Shown here piece after piece: positions 46,095 to 54,987 of a stretch of 64,000 nt of DNA. Numbering within the stretch: the stretch's first letter is position 1; each line of letters starts with the position of its first letter. Below the pieces are notes generated by a model. The model had not been told where the DNA came from. It saw only the letters and a list, made by a program, of their open reading frames with translations, and searched no databases. A program made the translations under genes and the position numbers. Source of the DNA: Microbacterium terregens (GTDB taxonomy: Bacteria > Pseudomonadota > Alphaproteobacteria > Sphingomonadales > Sphingomonadaceae); NCBI RefSeq assembly GCF_027922045.1, contig NZ_BSEX01000006.1, positions 36,784 through 100,783 on the forward strand. Reading direction: 5' to 3'.

Positions 46095-47399
46095 TCAGGC
46101 GCCCTGATGGCCGGCGACGAGCTTGCCGCCCTTCACCACCGCTGCGGGCCGTTCGAGCAGGGTCACGTCACGGATGGGATCGCCTTCGACCGCCACGAGA
46201 TCGCCGAAGCGGCCAACTGCAATGGCACCCACGTCCGCCTCTCGGCCGAGCGCCTGCGCGGCATTCCACGTGGCGGTGCGGATCGCGTCCAGCGGAGTCA
46301 TGCCGAAGCGGACCATGACCGCGAACTGGCGCGCATTGTCGCCATGGGGATAGATGCCCGCGTCGGTCGAGAAGATCATGCGCGCGCCCGCCTTCGCCGC
46401 ACGGCCGAAGTTCTCGCGCTGGAGCGTGCCGACGCGGCGTTCCTTTTCGATATTCTCCGGCAGCACGCCGTTCGCCTTGCCCTCGGCCAGCGTATATTCG
46501 GTGTTGTAGACGTCGAAGCCGAGCCAGGTGCCGCGCTCCCGAGCGAGGCGGATGCCTTCGTCGTCGATGAAGCTGACGTGCTCGATGGTGTCGATGCCGG
46601 CGCGGATCGCGGCCTTGATCCCTTCGGCACCATGGGCGTGGGCGGCGGTCTTGAGCTTCCAGAAATGGGCCTCGTCGGCGACGGCCTTGAGCTCCTCTTC
46701 ATGGAGCTGCTGGATGCCGGGCTCGGTGTTGCGGGAGAAGACGCCGCCGGTGGCGCAGACCTTGATCACCTCCGCGCCATATTTGCGCTGCTCGCGCACC
46801 CGCTTCTTCAGCTCCTCGGGGCTGTCCCCCATCGCCGGCGAGACGCGCTGGAAGGAAGGCGGCAGGAAGGTCTCGTCGCAGTGACCGCCGGTGGCGCCGA
46901 GCGCATAGGCAGCGGGAACGATGCGGGGGCCGTCGATCCATCCCTCCTCGATCGCCTGCTTCAATCCGACATCGGCGTAATTGTCCGACCCAACGTTGCG
47001 CACGGTGGTGAAGCCGGCGCGCAGCGTCCGCGCGGCATTGCCCGCCGCCTGCGCCACCCAGAAGCTGTCGGTGAACTGGAGGCCGGTGTAGCCGCCGTAT
47101 TTCGGATTGCTGGTGAGATGGACGTGCATGTCGATCAAGCCGGGGACGATCGTCTTGCCGGGAAGATCGATGCGAGTCGCGCCCGCCGGAATCAGCGGCC
47201 GCGCGTTGCCGGTCGCGACCGAGGCGATGCGCCCGTCGGTGATCACCACCACCGGCTGATCGAGCAACCGGCCGCTCTGGACGTCGAGCATGCGATCGGC
47301 CGTCACCACGACCGTCTCCGACCCCGTCGTCTGGCTGAATGCCGGCGACGCGAATGCCGCCGCTGCGGCCGCAGCCGCCACCCCCAAGTTCCGCATCAT
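46095..47399 (-). CDS. Secreted amidohydrolase family protein
   Basis: A 434-residue metal-dependent hydrolase (imidazolonepropionase/Xaa-Pro dipeptidase-like branch). A signal peptide, MMRNLGVAAAAAAAAFASPA, is cleaved near AFSQ. The metal ligands are His92 and His94 in IDMHVHLTS, with later His in AHAHGAEG and EHVSFID and the Asp of STDAGIYPHGD. A Lys in VIKVCATGGV may be the carboxylated bridge. The start at 47399 has an AGGGGG site; either of two adjacent ATG codons could be used. Such periplasmic enzymes often act on peptides or N-acyl amino acids; substrate unknown. Confidence 0.9.
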   Translation of the reverse strand: MMRNLGVAAAAAAAAFASPAFSQTTGSETVVVTADRMLDVQSGRLLDQPVVVITDGRIASVATGNARPLIPAGATRIDLPGKTIVPGLIDMHVHLTSNPKYGGYTGLQFTDSFWVAQAAGNAARTLRAGFTTVRNVGSDNYADVGLKQAIEEGWIDGPRIVPAAYALGATGGHCDETFLPPSFQRVSPAMGDSPEELKKRVREQRKYGAEVIKVCATGGVFSRNTEPGIQQLHEEELKAVADEAHFWKLKTAAHAHGAEGIKAAIRAGIDTIEHVSFIDDEGIRLARERGTWLGFDVYNTEYTLAEGKANGVLPENIEKERRVGTLQRENFGRAAKAGARMIFSTDAGIYPHGDNARQFAVMVRFGMTPLDAIRTATWNAAQALGREADVGAIAVGRFGDLVAVEGDPIRDVTLLERPAAVVKGGKLVAGHQGA

Positions 47400-47472
47400 C
47401 GTCCCCCTGCACGCGTTCGCCCCTTGGTCGGGGCGGATGCAGGCGGGGTCAATCCACTCGGGGGGAGAAAAT

Positions 47473-47511
47473 GCGGCGGGTGCGAAAGCGCAGAGCCCTC
47501 GCACCCGCCGC
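47473..47511 (-). terminator. Hairpin after the DUF4142 gene
   Basis: A 13-base perfect stem GCGGCGGGTGCGA/TCGCACCCGCCGC (47473-47485 and 47499-47511), seven bases after the DUF4142 stop. It lacks a U tail but is long and GC-rich. It probably separates this gene from the amidohydrolase. Confidence 0.6.
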
Positions 47512-47517
47512 CGGGGA

Positions 47518-48126
47518 TTACATCCCCTGCACTTCCTTCAGATGACCTTCGACCACCTTGGCGGTGTTCGAGGCAAAGGTCTTGAGCGAGGCTGCCTCGC
47601 CATTGGCGGCATAGCCCTGCAGCGCCGAGAGCGCCTGCTGGTGGGCTGCGACCTGCTGCTGCTTGTAGACATTGTCGAACTCGGCACCGCTGGCGGCGCG
47701 AAGCGCTTCCAGGTTCGCGTTCTGCTCGGCGGTGAGCGCCGGTGCCGGGGTGACGTTGGCGCTGGCGGCCGCGGTCTTCAGCTTGGCGGTGGAGGCGGTG
47801 TGATCCTTCACCATCTGCGCTGCGAACTGCTTGAGGGCCGGCGCCGTCGCCTTGTCCTGCGCGATCTTCGCCGACTCGATCTCGAACGTATCGCTGGCGG
47901 CCATGGTGTTGGCGAAGCTCTGCGCGGTCAGCGCGGCGGCATCGGCCGCGTTGCCGGTGGTGGCGGCCTCGTTGCCGTCCAGCGTCTCGTCGGTCAGCAC
48001 GGTGTCGTTGGCGGTGCCCTCATCGGCGACCACGACGTTGGTGTTGTCGGTGGCGCTACGATCGCCGCAAGCGGCAAGGCCGGCCAGTGCGGGCAACACG
48101 GCCCCGATCAGCAAAAGCTTCTTCAT
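47518..48126 (-). CDS. DUF4142 lipoprotein
   Basis: A 202-residue lipoprotein with lipobox LAAC (Cys20) after MKKLLLIGAVLPALAGLAA. A Thr/Asp/Asn-rich linker (about 21-70) leads to a four-helix ferritin-like DUF4142 domain, with SFANTMAASDTFEIESAKIA, LKQFAAQMVKDHTASTAKLK and the last helix KTFASNTAKVVEGHLKEVQG. The His residues in VKDHTAS and VEGHLKE are family features. Its function is unknown; it is common in the periplasm of alphaproteobacteria. AAGGAGAG precedes the ATG. Another small lipoprotein gene lies 87 bases upstream. Confidence 0.9.
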   Translation of the reverse strand: MKKLLLIGAVLPALAGLAACGDRSATDNTNVVVADEGTANDTVLTDETLDGNEAATTGNAADAAALTAQSFANTMAASDTFEIESAKIAQDKATAPALKQFAAQMVKDHTASTAKLKTAAASANVTPAPALTAEQNANLEALRAASGAEFDNVYKQQQVAAHQQALSALQGYAANGEAASLKTFASNTAKVVEGHLKEVQGM

Positions 48127-48213
48127 GCAGTCTCTCCTTCGGGGCTGTGCAACGCAGGCTTCCGGCGCCCGTTCCGTGATTTGCGACGAAGCGTGGAGCG
48201 GGCGCCGCTCCGG

Positions 48214-48495
48214 TCAGCGAGTTGGGGCGGCGTCGTTGGCGATCGGCAGCGTGTCGTTGCCGGCCGGCATCGTCATGTTGCCGTCGGTGCCGTTGCCCAT
48301 CATGGCGCCGTCCGCACCGCCGGCGCTTCCGGCTGCATTGGCCGGATCCTCGCCGTCGTTGGAGAAGGCCATGTTGTCGTAGCTGTCGTTGAGGACGACG
48401 TTCTCGTCGTTGGTCACGCGGACCTCTTCGCCGCCTCCACACGCGCCCAGCAGCGCGACGAGCGGCAGCATCATCATCGGAACGGCTTTGGTCAT
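48214..48495 (-). CDS. Small Asn/Gly-rich lipoprotein
   Basis: A 93-residue predicted lipoprotein: MTKAVPMMMLPLVALLGAC with lipobox LGAC (Cys19), then an acidic, Asn/Asp/Gly-rich tail without Lys (VTNDENVVLNDSYDNMAFSN, then Gly/Met-rich). A good ribosome site, AAGGAGA, precedes it. The tail has low complexity and is likely disordered. It shares the VVxNDS/DN style with the linker of the DUF4142 protein next to it. No family recognised. Confidence 0.7.
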   Translation of the reverse strand: MTKAVPMMMLPLVALLGACGGGEEVRVTNDENVVLNDSYDNMAFSNDGEDPANAAGSAGGADGAMMGNGTDGNMTMPAGNDTLPIANDAAPTR

Positions 48496-48602
48496 GGCGG
48501 CGTCTCCTTCGCGGGCAACAACGTGCGTTCGCGAGGGGCGTTCCGAAGCCGCCGGCCAGACGGGGGGCAGCGGACGGCCCGAAGGACCGCCCGCCGGCCG
48601 GA

Positions 48603-50003
48603 TCAGATGTGCAGCGCGCGCCCGTAGGCGGCGAGCACGCTCTCGTGCATCGCCTCGGACATGGTCGGGTGCGGGAACACCGTTTCCATGAGCTCGGCCT
48701 CGGTGGTCTCCAGCGTCTTGCCGACGGTGTAACCCTGGATCATCTCGGTCACCTCGGCGCCGATCATGTGCGCCCCCAGCAGCTCGCCGGTCTTGGCGTC
48801 GAACACGGTCTTGATGAAGCCTTCCGCTTCGCCGAGCGCAATCGCCTTGCCGTTGCCGATGAACGGGAAGGTCCCAGCCTTCACCTCATAGCCCGCTTCC
48901 TTGGCCTTCGCCTCGGTCAGGCCGACGCTCGCGATCTGCGGGTGGCAATAGGTGCAGCCCGGGATGTTGCGCACGTCCATGGCATGCGGGTGCTTGCCGG
49001 CGATCGCCTCGACCGCGATCACGCCCTCATGGCTGGCCTTGTGCGCGAGCCAGGGCGGCGCGGTGATGTCGCCGATCGCCCACAGGCCCTCGACATTGGT
49101 CTTGCAGGTGGCGTCCGTCTCCAGGAAGCCGCGGTCGTTCATCGCGACGCCCAGTTCCTTCAGGCCGATGTCGGCGGTGTTCGGCACGATGCCGATCGCG
49201 ACGATGACATGGCTGTACTCGCCGTCGAACGCCTTGCCGTCCTTGCCCGTGATCGTCGCCTTCACGCCGTTGGCATCGGCGGAGATCTTGTCGATCTTGG
49301 CACCGGTCAGGATCTTCATGCCCTGCTTGGTGAGCGACTTTTCGAGGAAGGCGGAAATGTCCGCGTCCTCGACGGGCACGATGCGGTCGATCATCTCGAC
49401 CACGGTAACTTCGGAGCCCATGTCGTTGTAGAAGCTGGCGAACTCGATGCCGATCGCGCCCGATCCGATGACCAGCAGCTTGGTCGGCATCTCGGACGGC
49501 GTCATCGCGTGGCGATAGGTCCACACACGCTTGCCATCCGCCGGCAGGTTCGGGAGGTCTCGGGCACGCGCACCCGTGGCGACGATGATGTTCTTGGCCG
49601 CAAGCTCGGTGGTCTTGCCGTCTGCGCCGGTGACCGTCAGCTTGCCCTTCCCCGTCAGCTTGCCGGTGCCCATGTGCACCGCCACCTTGTTCTTCTTCAT
49701 CAGGTGGGTGACGCCCTGGTTGAGCTGCTTGGCAACGCCGCGCGAGCGCTTCACCACCGCATCCAGGTCGGCTCTGATCTTGTCGGCGGCGAGACCATAG
49801 TCCTTGGCGTGCTGCATATAGTGGAAGATCTCGGCCGAGCGCAGCAGCGCCTTGGTCGGGATGCAGCCCCAGTTGAGGCAGATGCCGCCCAGGTTCTCGC
49901 GCTCGACGATCGCGGTCTTGAGGCCCAGCTGCGCCGCACGGATCGCCGCGACATAGCCGCCCGGCCCGGAGCCGAGAACGATGAGGTCGTAGGTTTCAGC
50001 CAT
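48603..50003 (-). CDS. lpdA: Dihydrolipoyl dehydrogenase
   Basis: A 466-residue flavoprotein (E3) that reoxidises dihydrolipoyl groups of 2-oxoacid dehydrogenase complexes. FAD-binding GSGPGG (11-16), redox-active pair Cys42 and Cys47 in GGICLNWGCIPTKALL, NAD-binding IGSGAIGIEFASFY, and the C-terminal base His in FPHPTMSEAMHE are all present. It lies downstream of the pyruvate dehydrogenase E2 gene on the same strand with two small genes between, so it is probably the pyruvate dehydrogenase E3. E1 genes are not in the window. Confidence 0.97.
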   Translation of the reverse strand: MAETYDLIVLGSGPGGYVAAIRAAQLGLKTAIVERENLGGICLNWGCIPTKALLRSAEIFHYMQHAKDYGLAADKIRADLDAVVKRSRGVAKQLNQGVTHLMKKNKVAVHMGTGKLTGKGKLTVTGADGKTTELAAKNIIVATGARARDLPNLPADGKRVWTYRHAMTPSEMPTKLLVIGSGAIGIEFASFYNDMGSEVTVVEMIDRIVPVEDADISAFLEKSLTKQGMKILTGAKIDKISADANGVKATITGKDGKAFDGEYSHVIVAIGIVPNTADIGLKELGVAMNDRGFLETDATCKTNVEGLWAIGDITAPPWLAHKASHEGVIAVEAIAGKHPHAMDVRNIPGCTYCHPQIASVGLTEAKAKEAGYEVKAGTFPFIGNGKAIALGEAEGFIKTVFDAKTGELLGAHMIGAEVTEMIQGYTVGKTLETTEAELMETVFPHPTMSEAMHESVLAAYGRALHI

Positions 50004-50030
50004 GGCTTGGTGCTTCCGTTCTGCGATTCT

Positions 50031-50420
50031 TCAGGATTGTACGGTGTTGATCGGGCGCGGGCGCCGGTTCTCGTCGATCGCGACGAAGACGAAGCGCGCC
50101 TGGGTGACCCGGCATTGTTCCTCGACGTGGCGGCCGCGGCGCCAGGCCTCGACCTCGATCGTCATGGAGGTGCGGCCGGTCTTCACCAGCTCGGCATAGA
50201 CCGACACCTCGTCGCCGACCGCGACGGGGGCGTGGAACTGCATCGCCTCGACCGCGATGGTGACGGCGCGGCCGCGCGCGTGGCGTGCGGCGGTGAGGCC
50301 GGCGGCCATGTCCATCTGACTCATCAGCCAGCCGCCGAAGATGTCCCCGTAAGGATTGGCGTCGGCAGGCATGGTGGTGACGCGCAGCGCCGGCTGCCCC
50401 TGGGGCGGGCCGTCAGTCAT
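50031..50420 (-). CDS. Acyl-CoA thioesterase (YciA type)
   Basis: A 129-residue hotdog-fold thioesterase. The motif NPYGDIFGGWLMSQMDMAAG, with Asn and Asp expected at the active site, is typical of YciA-type enzymes that hydrolyse acyl-CoA. It includes VEAMQFHAPVAVGDEVSVYA and VEAWRRGRHVEEQCRVTQAR. The ATG at 50420 overlaps the stop of the small membrane protein gene by eight bases, so the two are coupled. Substrate range unknown. Confidence 0.92.
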   Translation of the reverse strand: MTDGPPQGQPALRVTTMPADANPYGDIFGGWLMSQMDMAAGLTAARHARGRAVTIAVEAMQFHAPVAVGDEVSVYAELVKTGRTSMTIEVEAWRRGRHVEEQCRVTQARFVFVAIDENRRPRPINTVQS

Positions 50421-50634
50421 GGGCCAGACCCTCGCGAGCAAGACGCTGTTCGGCAATGGCGCGCTGCAGCTGGCGGATGCCGAGCACCACCACGACCAGC
50501 ACCGCGCCCAGCGTCACCAGCTCGACGTCATCGCGCGCGGGCCGGTAGGACCAGGCGGAGAGCATCCCCACCCCGACGACGGCCGCGACGCTCAACACGA
50601 TCTGGATCAGCTCGATCGCAATCCGCACCTTCAT
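50413..50634 (-). CDS. Small two-helix membrane protein
   Basis: A 73-residue protein with two predicted transmembrane helices, about 7-24 (IQIVLSVAAVVGVGMLSA) and 37-52 (TLGAVLVVVVLGIRQ), and a charged C-terminal helix IAEQRLAREGL. It starts MKVRIAIELIQ. The gene lies between the pyruvate dehydrogenase E2 gene (40 bases upstream) and the thioesterase gene, which it overlaps. I do not recognise it; the helices suggest an inner-membrane accessory subunit. Confidence 0.65.
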   Translation of the reverse strand: MKVRIAIELIQIVLSVAAVVGVGMLSAWSYRPARDDVELVTLGAVLVVVVLGIRQLQRAIAEQRLAREGLAHD

Positions 50635-50674
50635 CGCCGCGCTCCGCCTAGCAACCACCGGCTGCGCCCGGGCC

Positions 50675-52006
50675 TCAAGCAAGCAGGCCCATCGGCTGCT
50701 CGACCAGCGCCTTGAACAGCTTGAGCATCTGCGCGCCGTCCGCACCGTCGATGGCGCGGTGGTCGAAGCTGCCGGTCGCGGTCATGACGGTGGCGACACC
50801 GAGCGCGTCGTCGACGATGTACGGGCGCTTCTCGCCCGCGCCGACCGCCAGGATCATGCCCTGCGGCGGGTTGATGACCGCCTCGAACTGCTTGATGCCG
50901 AACATGCCCATGTTGGACAGGCTGGCGGTGCCGCCCTGATACTCCTCGGGCTTCAGCTTGTTCTCCTTGGCGCGGCCGGCGAGCTCCTTCATCTCGGTCG
51001 AGATGCGGGCGACGCCCTTGGCAGCCGCGTCGCGGATGATCGGGGTGATCAGGCCGGTCGGCGTGGAGACCGCCACCGACACGTCGGCACGGCTGTAGCT
51101 GACGAGCTGGTCGCCCAGGAAGGTCACGTTGCACTTCGGGCTCTGCTCGAGCGCGATGCCGAGCGCCTTGATGAGCAGATCGTTGACCGACAGCTTCACG
51201 CCGCGCGCGTCCAGGCTCTTGTTGAGCTCGCCGCGCAGCTTGAGCAGCGCGTCGAGGCGGACGTCGACCGTAAGGTAGATGTGCGGGATCGTCTGCTTCG
51301 CCTCGGTCAGGCGGCGCGCGATCGTCTTGCGGATGTTGGAGAGCTTCGAAACCTCGTGCGGGATCGACTCGTCGTACCAGACCGCCTTGGTCTCCTGGCT
51401 CGGCGCAGTCCCGCCGGCGGGAATGCTGGCCGCACCGCTGGCCGAGGCGCCCGGTGCGGGAGCCGCTGCCTTCGCCTGGCCCGGCTTGGCGCCGTCGAGG
51501 TCGGCCTTGACGATGCGGCCGTTGGGGCCGGAGCCGCTGAGGCCCGCGAGGTCGATGCCCTTTTCGGCGGCGAGTCGACGCGCAAGCGGGCTGGCCTTCA
51601 CGCGGCTGCCGCTGCTGGCCGGGGCTGCCGGAGCGGCAGCGGGCTTCGCCTCCGCCTTGGGCTGCTCGGCAGGAGCCGGGCTCGCTGCCGGAGCGGGCGT
51701 CGCGGCCGGCGCAGCAGCTGCCGGTGCAGCGGCTGCCGGTGCCTCGATCGAGCTCGCGTCCTCGCCCTCACCCGCCAGGATCGCGATCACGGTGCCGACC
51801 TTCACATTGTCCGAACCCTCGGCGACGAGGATCTTGGCGATCACGCCCTCGTCCACCGCCTCGAACTCCATCGTCGCCTTATCGGTCTCGATCTCCGCCA
51901 TCAGGTCGCCGGAACGAACGGTGTCGCCCTCTTTCACCAGCCACTTGGCGAGGGTTCCCTCCTCCATGGTGGGGGAAAGCGCGGGCATCTTGATTTCGAT
52001 CGACAT
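50675..52006 (-). CDS. pdhC: Pyruvate dehydrogenase E2 (dihydrolipoamide acetyltransferase)
   Basis: A 443-residue E2. The lipoyl domain (1-80) begins [20 protein letters not shown] and has the lipoylated Lys43 in [10 protein letters not shown]. An Ala/Pro-rich linker (about 85-130) is followed by the subunit-binding domain [20 protein letters not shown], and by the acetyltransferase domain with the catalytic His416 and Asp420 in [19 protein letters not shown] is the mark of pyruvate rather than 2-oxoglutarate dehydrogenase. The E1 genes (pdhA, pdhB) are absent here; lpdA is downstream. The start at 52006 ignores a long Arg-rich frame upstream. Confidence 0.95.
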   Translation of the reverse strand: MSIEIKMPALSPTMEEGTLAKWLVKEGDTVRSGDLMAEIETDKATMEFEAVDEGVIAKILVAEGSDNVKVGTVIAILAGEGEDASSIEAPAAAAPAAAAPAATPAPAASPAPAEQPKAEAKPAAAPAAPASSGSRVKASPLARRLAAEKGIDLAGLSGSGPNGRIVKADLDGAKPGQAKAAAPAPGASASGAASIPAGGTAPSQETKAVWYDESIPHEVSKLSNIRKTIARRLTEAKQTIPHIYLTVDVRLDALLKLRGELNKSLDARGVKLSVNDLLIKALGIALEQSPKCNVTFLGDQLVSYSRADVSVAVSTPTGLITPIIRDAAAKGVARISTEMKELAGRAKENKLKPEEYQGGTASLSNMGMFGIKQFEAVINPPQGMILAVGAGEKRPYIVDDALGVATVMTATGSFDHRAIDGADGAQMLKLFKALVEQPMGLLA

Positions 52007-52131
52007 GGGTACAGCTGGATCCTCTCGGGGCTCTGACCTTCCTTTGCCGTCACAGCCGCACCGGTCAACCCCGTGGGCTTGCGCGAACGGCCGAGCGTCG
52101 CCACGCTTCAAACCAAAGGGGAGCGTTTTCG

Positions 52132-52587
52132 ATGCGTACGTATCTGGTGGTGATCGACGAAAGTCCCGAGTCGCAGATCGCGCTGCGCTTTGCCGCGCGG
52201 CGCGCGGTGAAGACCGGCGGCTCGGTCGAGATCCTGGCGCTGATCGAGCGGCCGGAGTTCGTGCAATGGGGTGGCGTGATGGCCACCATGGAGCAGGAAA
52301 CCCAGCAGCGCGCGCAAGGGCTGGTCGCCGCCGCCGCGGGCACGTTGCTGGAGGAGTCGGGCCTGAAGCCGGCGTTGACGGTGCGCGAGGGCGACGGCCC
52401 GGCGATCGTGCGCGAGATGATCGCCGGCAATCCGGAGATCGCCGCGCTGGTGCTGGGCGCGGCGGCAAGCGGCGCCCCCGGGCCGCTGGTGAGCCACTTC
52501 TCCGGCACCGACGCGGGCACGCTGCCGGTGCCGGTGATGATCATCCCGGGCAGCCTGGACCGCGAGGCGATCGACCGGCTGAGTTGA
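52132..52587 (+). CDS. Universal stress protein (UspA family)
   Basis: A 151-residue single-domain UspA-like protein, beginning [20 protein letters not shown]. The later part has the glycine-rich ATP-type loop region [20 protein letters not shown], which differs from G-2x-G-9x-G(S/T) in spacing but fits an adenosine-binding Usp fold. Acts in survival under stress by unclear means. It is divergent from the E2 gene with 125 bases between, and is followed by the M28 peptidase gene on the same strand. Confidence 0.85.
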   Translation: MRTYLVVIDESPESQIALRFAARRAVKTGGSVEILALIERPEFVQWGGVMATMEQETQQRAQGLVAAAAGTLLEESGLKPALTVREGDGPAIVREMIAGNPEIAALVLGAAASGAPGPLVSHFSGTDAGTLPVPVMIIPGSLDREAIDRLS

Positions 52588-52633
52588 CACGCGGCGCTTG
52601 AGCCGGGGCAAAAACGCGGTCAAACCCTTGGCC

Positions 52634-53926
52634 ATGCGAACCCTTTTCCTGCTGCCGCTCCTTGCCCTCGCCACCCCTGCCACGGCGCGCGAGGCGCCCA
52701 GGCCCGAGCGGATGAAGGCGGACGTCGAGAAGCTGGTGTCGTTCGGCACCCGCCACACGCTGTCGTCGGCCGACCACCCCAGCCGCGGGATCGGCGCGGC
52801 GCGGCGCTGGTTCGCCGACGAGATGGGCCGGATCGGCGAGGCATGCGGCGGCTGCATCACGGTGGCGAACATCGCCCGCGGCTTCACCGGCCCGCGCGCA
52901 CCCAATGGCGTACAGATCGTCGACGTGCTCGGCTTCCAGCAGGGACGCGACCCGAAGCGGGTGGTGATCGTGATGGGGCACATCGACAGCCGCGTGACGG
53001 ACGTGATGGACGCGACCAGCGACGCACCGGGCGCGAACGACGACGCGTCGGGCGTGGCGCTGGTGCTGGAGGCGGCGCGGATTCTTTCCAAGGAGAAGTT
53101 CGACGCGACCATCGTCTATGCGGCGCTGTCGGGCGAGGAACAGGGATTGTGGGGCGGCGAACTGCTCGCCGACACCGCGCGCGAACGCGGCTGGACGGTG
53201 AGCGCGGTGCTCAACAACGACATCGTCGGCAACACGATCGGCCTCGACGGGCGGCGAGTCGCGGACCGGGTGCGGGTGTTCTCCGAAGGAATCCGCAGTT
53301 CCGAATCGCTGGAGCAGCAGATCGCGCGCCGCGCGGCCGGCGGCGAGGACGACGGCCCCAGCCGGTCGCTCGCCAAGGCGATCGACGGCGTTGCGGGAAC
53401 CGTGCCGGGCGGGCTCGACGCGGTGCTCGAACGACGCCCCGACCGGTTCGGCCGCGGCGGCGACCATGAGCCGTTCCTGAAGCTCGGCTACCCGGCCGTG
53501 CGCTTCTCCGTCGGCGTCGAGAATTACGACGCCCAGCACCAGGACCTGCGCACGGAAAGCGGTCGCGTCTATGGCGACACGGTCGACCGGATGGACTTCC
53601 CCTATCTCGCGAAGGTGACGGCGCTGAACGTCGCGACGCTCGCGCGGCTGGCAGCGGCGCCGGCCGCACCCGAAGGCGTGACGATCGCGGGCGCGCTCAG
53701 CACCGACACGACGGCGCGCTGGCAGCCGGTGCCGGGCGCCGCCGGATATCGCATCCGCTGGCGCCGCAACGATCGCCAGGACTGGACGGACCAGGTGGAC
53801 GTGACGGGCACCAGCCATGTGCTGAAGGGCGTGATCGTCGACGACCATTTCGTCGGCGTGTCGGCGCTTGCCAAGGATGGCAGCGAGAGCCTGGTCAGCT
53901 TTGCGGCGCGCGCGCCCCGCGGGTGA
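52634..53926 (+). CDS. Secreted M28 family metallopeptidase
   Basis: A 430-residue zinc aminopeptidase of family M28. A signal peptide (MRTLFLLPLLALATPATA) precedes the catalytic domain: His116 and Asp118 in MGHIDSR, Asp136 or Asp137 in GANDDASG, Glu168/Glu169 in LSGEEQGLWGG (general base and ligand), Asp196 in NNDIVG, and a His in GGDHEPFLKLGYPAVRF. The C-terminal about 90 residues (ARWQPVPGAAGYRIRWRRN) look like a fibronectin type III domain. The start at 52634 is chosen for the signal peptide; the frame upstream lacks one. Cleaves N-terminal residues of peptides in the periplasm or outside. Confidence 0.92.
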   Translation: MRTLFLLPLLALATPATAREAPRPERMKADVEKLVSFGTRHTLSSADHPSRGIGAARRWFADEMGRIGEACGGCITVANIARGFTGPRAPNGVQIVDVLGFQQGRDPKRVVIVMGHIDSRVTDVMDATSDAPGANDDASGVALVLEAARILSKEKFDATIVYAALSGEEQGLWGGELLADTARERGWTVSAVLNNDIVGNTIGLDGRRVADRVRVFSEGIRSSESLEQQIARRAAGGEDDGPSRSLAKAIDGVAGTVPGGLDAVLERRPDRFGRGGDHEPFLKLGYPAVRFSVGVENYDAQHQDLRTESGRVYGDTVDRMDFPYLAKVTALNVATLARLAAAPAAPEGVTIAGALSTDTTARWQPVPGAAGYRIRWRRNDRQDWTDQVDVTGTSHVLKGVIVDDHFVGVSALAKDGSESLVSFAARAPRG

Positions 53927-53943
53927 GGATCGGAGGCGGCGCC

Positions 53944-54147
53944 TCAGCCCGCGCGGGACTGGCGGTCCGGCTTCTCGGTGCGCGTAGGATCGGCGTCCCG
54001 GACCGGATCGAAGAGGCGCCATTCGCCCCGGACGTCATCGCGCAGCATCTCCTCGCTGCAGCGCGTGCAACGGGCGCGAAAGTCGACCCCATCGTGCCAC
54101 ACACGCTTCGCGTGCTTGTGGCCCATCACCATACAAAGCCAACCCAC
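53944..54147 (-). CDS. Small zinc-finger-like protein (GTG start)
   Basis: A 67-residue protein. The start is GTG at 54147, seven bases after GGGAG; it reads VGWLCMVMGHKHAKRVW, so the Cys and His cluster at the front is kept. A second pair, CTRC in DFRARCTRCSEEML, lies about 23 residues on, giving a C-x5-H / C-x2-C pattern like a small zinc ribbon. The C-terminal tail is charged (RDADPTRTEKPDRQSRAG). Such short proteins (DUF1660-like) are common and uncharacterised. Starts further upstream give Arg-rich nonsense. Convergent with the M28 peptidase gene. Confidence 0.7.
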   Translation of the reverse strand: MGWLCMVMGHKHAKRVWHDGVDFRARCTRCSEEMLRDDVRGEWRLFDPVRDADPTRTEKPDRQSRAG

Positions 54148-54379
54148 GGATCGTCTCCCGACTCTCCCCTGATATGCGCTTCGGCCCCGAAGTAACCGCC
54201 CCCCACGGAGGCCGAAGAGCACAGGAGGCATACGCTGCACCGCAAAAACGCGCCACGCCCTTAGCGACCGTACGTGGCCGCGCTCCGGTAAACCGCGTAC
54301 GAATTACTACGTAGCGCCCTCAAGAGGACTAGGAGATCGCGTCCAGCGACTCAAGCGGTCAGCCGCGAAGCGCGAGACC
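54148..54379. other. Gene-free spacer
   Basis: Part of the 338-base gap between the zinc-finger-like gene and the DUF3617-like gene. No open frame with a start, ribosome site and normal composition was found. It has short TACGTA-rich stretches near 54276-54314 that are not symmetrical. Nothing else seen. Confidence 0.6.
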
Positions 54380-54410
54380 GGCAAAGAACGGGCCGCTGAA
54401 GAGCGGCCCG
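54380..54410 (-). terminator. Terminator after the DUF3617-like gene
   Basis: On the minus strand CGGGCCGCT/AGCGGCCCG (54402-54410 and 54389-54397) with a CTTC loop is followed by TTCTTTGCC. It is 76 bases after the gene stop at 54486. Confidence 0.75.
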
Positions 54411-54485
54411 AGGATCATGTTGTTAGGGGAACATGCGCCGAAATCCGGCTATTCGCTTCGTAGAACGGCCCGCATAAACCCAGCC

Positions 54486-54914
54486 TTAACGACCGCGGCC
54501 GGGCGAACAGCTGCCGAGGCGCCGGACCCAATATTCCTCCTGGAACGGCAAGCCTTCGGCGATGCCCTGCGTCTCGACCGTCAGCGCGTGCGAGGTATTG
54601 ACGGTGATGGTGGTCCGTCCATGTCCCGATCCAGGACAGGTATAGTGTACCGTCGCGCGATTTCCGGCATCTTCGATGACGAAGCGCGAGCACTGAACGC
54701 CGGCATGACGGAGCTGAACCAGCGCGCCGACGTCGCGGACGCACAGATTGCGTCCCCCCGCCTTCGCACCGCGTTCGCGGACCTGCCACAGGCCGGGCTC
54801 GATCGACGCTGTTGCCTTAAGTCCGGAGCCCGGAACCACCGCTACGGCAGACGCCGCACCGAGTATCGCCGCCACTGCGGCCAGAATGGCGCGACCTGCG
54901 CCCCCACCCCTCAT
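54486..54914 (-). CDS. DUF3617-like secreted protein
   Basis: A 142-residue protein with a hydrophobic N-terminal segment at about 8-27 (AILAAVAAILGAASAVAVV), a signal peptide or anchor, and a domain like DUF3617: IEPGLWQVRERGAKAG, then NLCVRDVGAL, VQCSRFVIEDAG and VHYTCPGSGHGRTTITVNTS. Four Cys probably make two disulfides in the periplasm. Function of the family is unknown. Monocistronic: a terminator follows and hslO upstream of it ends 73 bases away on the same strand. Confidence 0.78.
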   Translation of the reverse strand: MRGGGAGRAILAAVAAILGAASAVAVVPGSGLKATASIEPGLWQVRERGAKAGGRNLCVRDVGALVQLRHAGVQCSRFVIEDAGNRATVHYTCPGSGHGRTTITVNTSHALTVETQGIAEGLPFQEEYWVRRLGSCSPGRGR

Positions 54915-54987
54915 GTCTCACCTTCCGTTTGCCGCAGCGCGGCAGCCCCCGCCGCGCATGTGGGGGCTGCCTGCCGGGGATGCAACG

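Noticed and set aside
54240..54380. tRNA or small RNA in the gap with TACGTA stretches
   Set aside because: No cloverleaf, no anticodon arm and no promoter-terminator pair of its own could be drawn.
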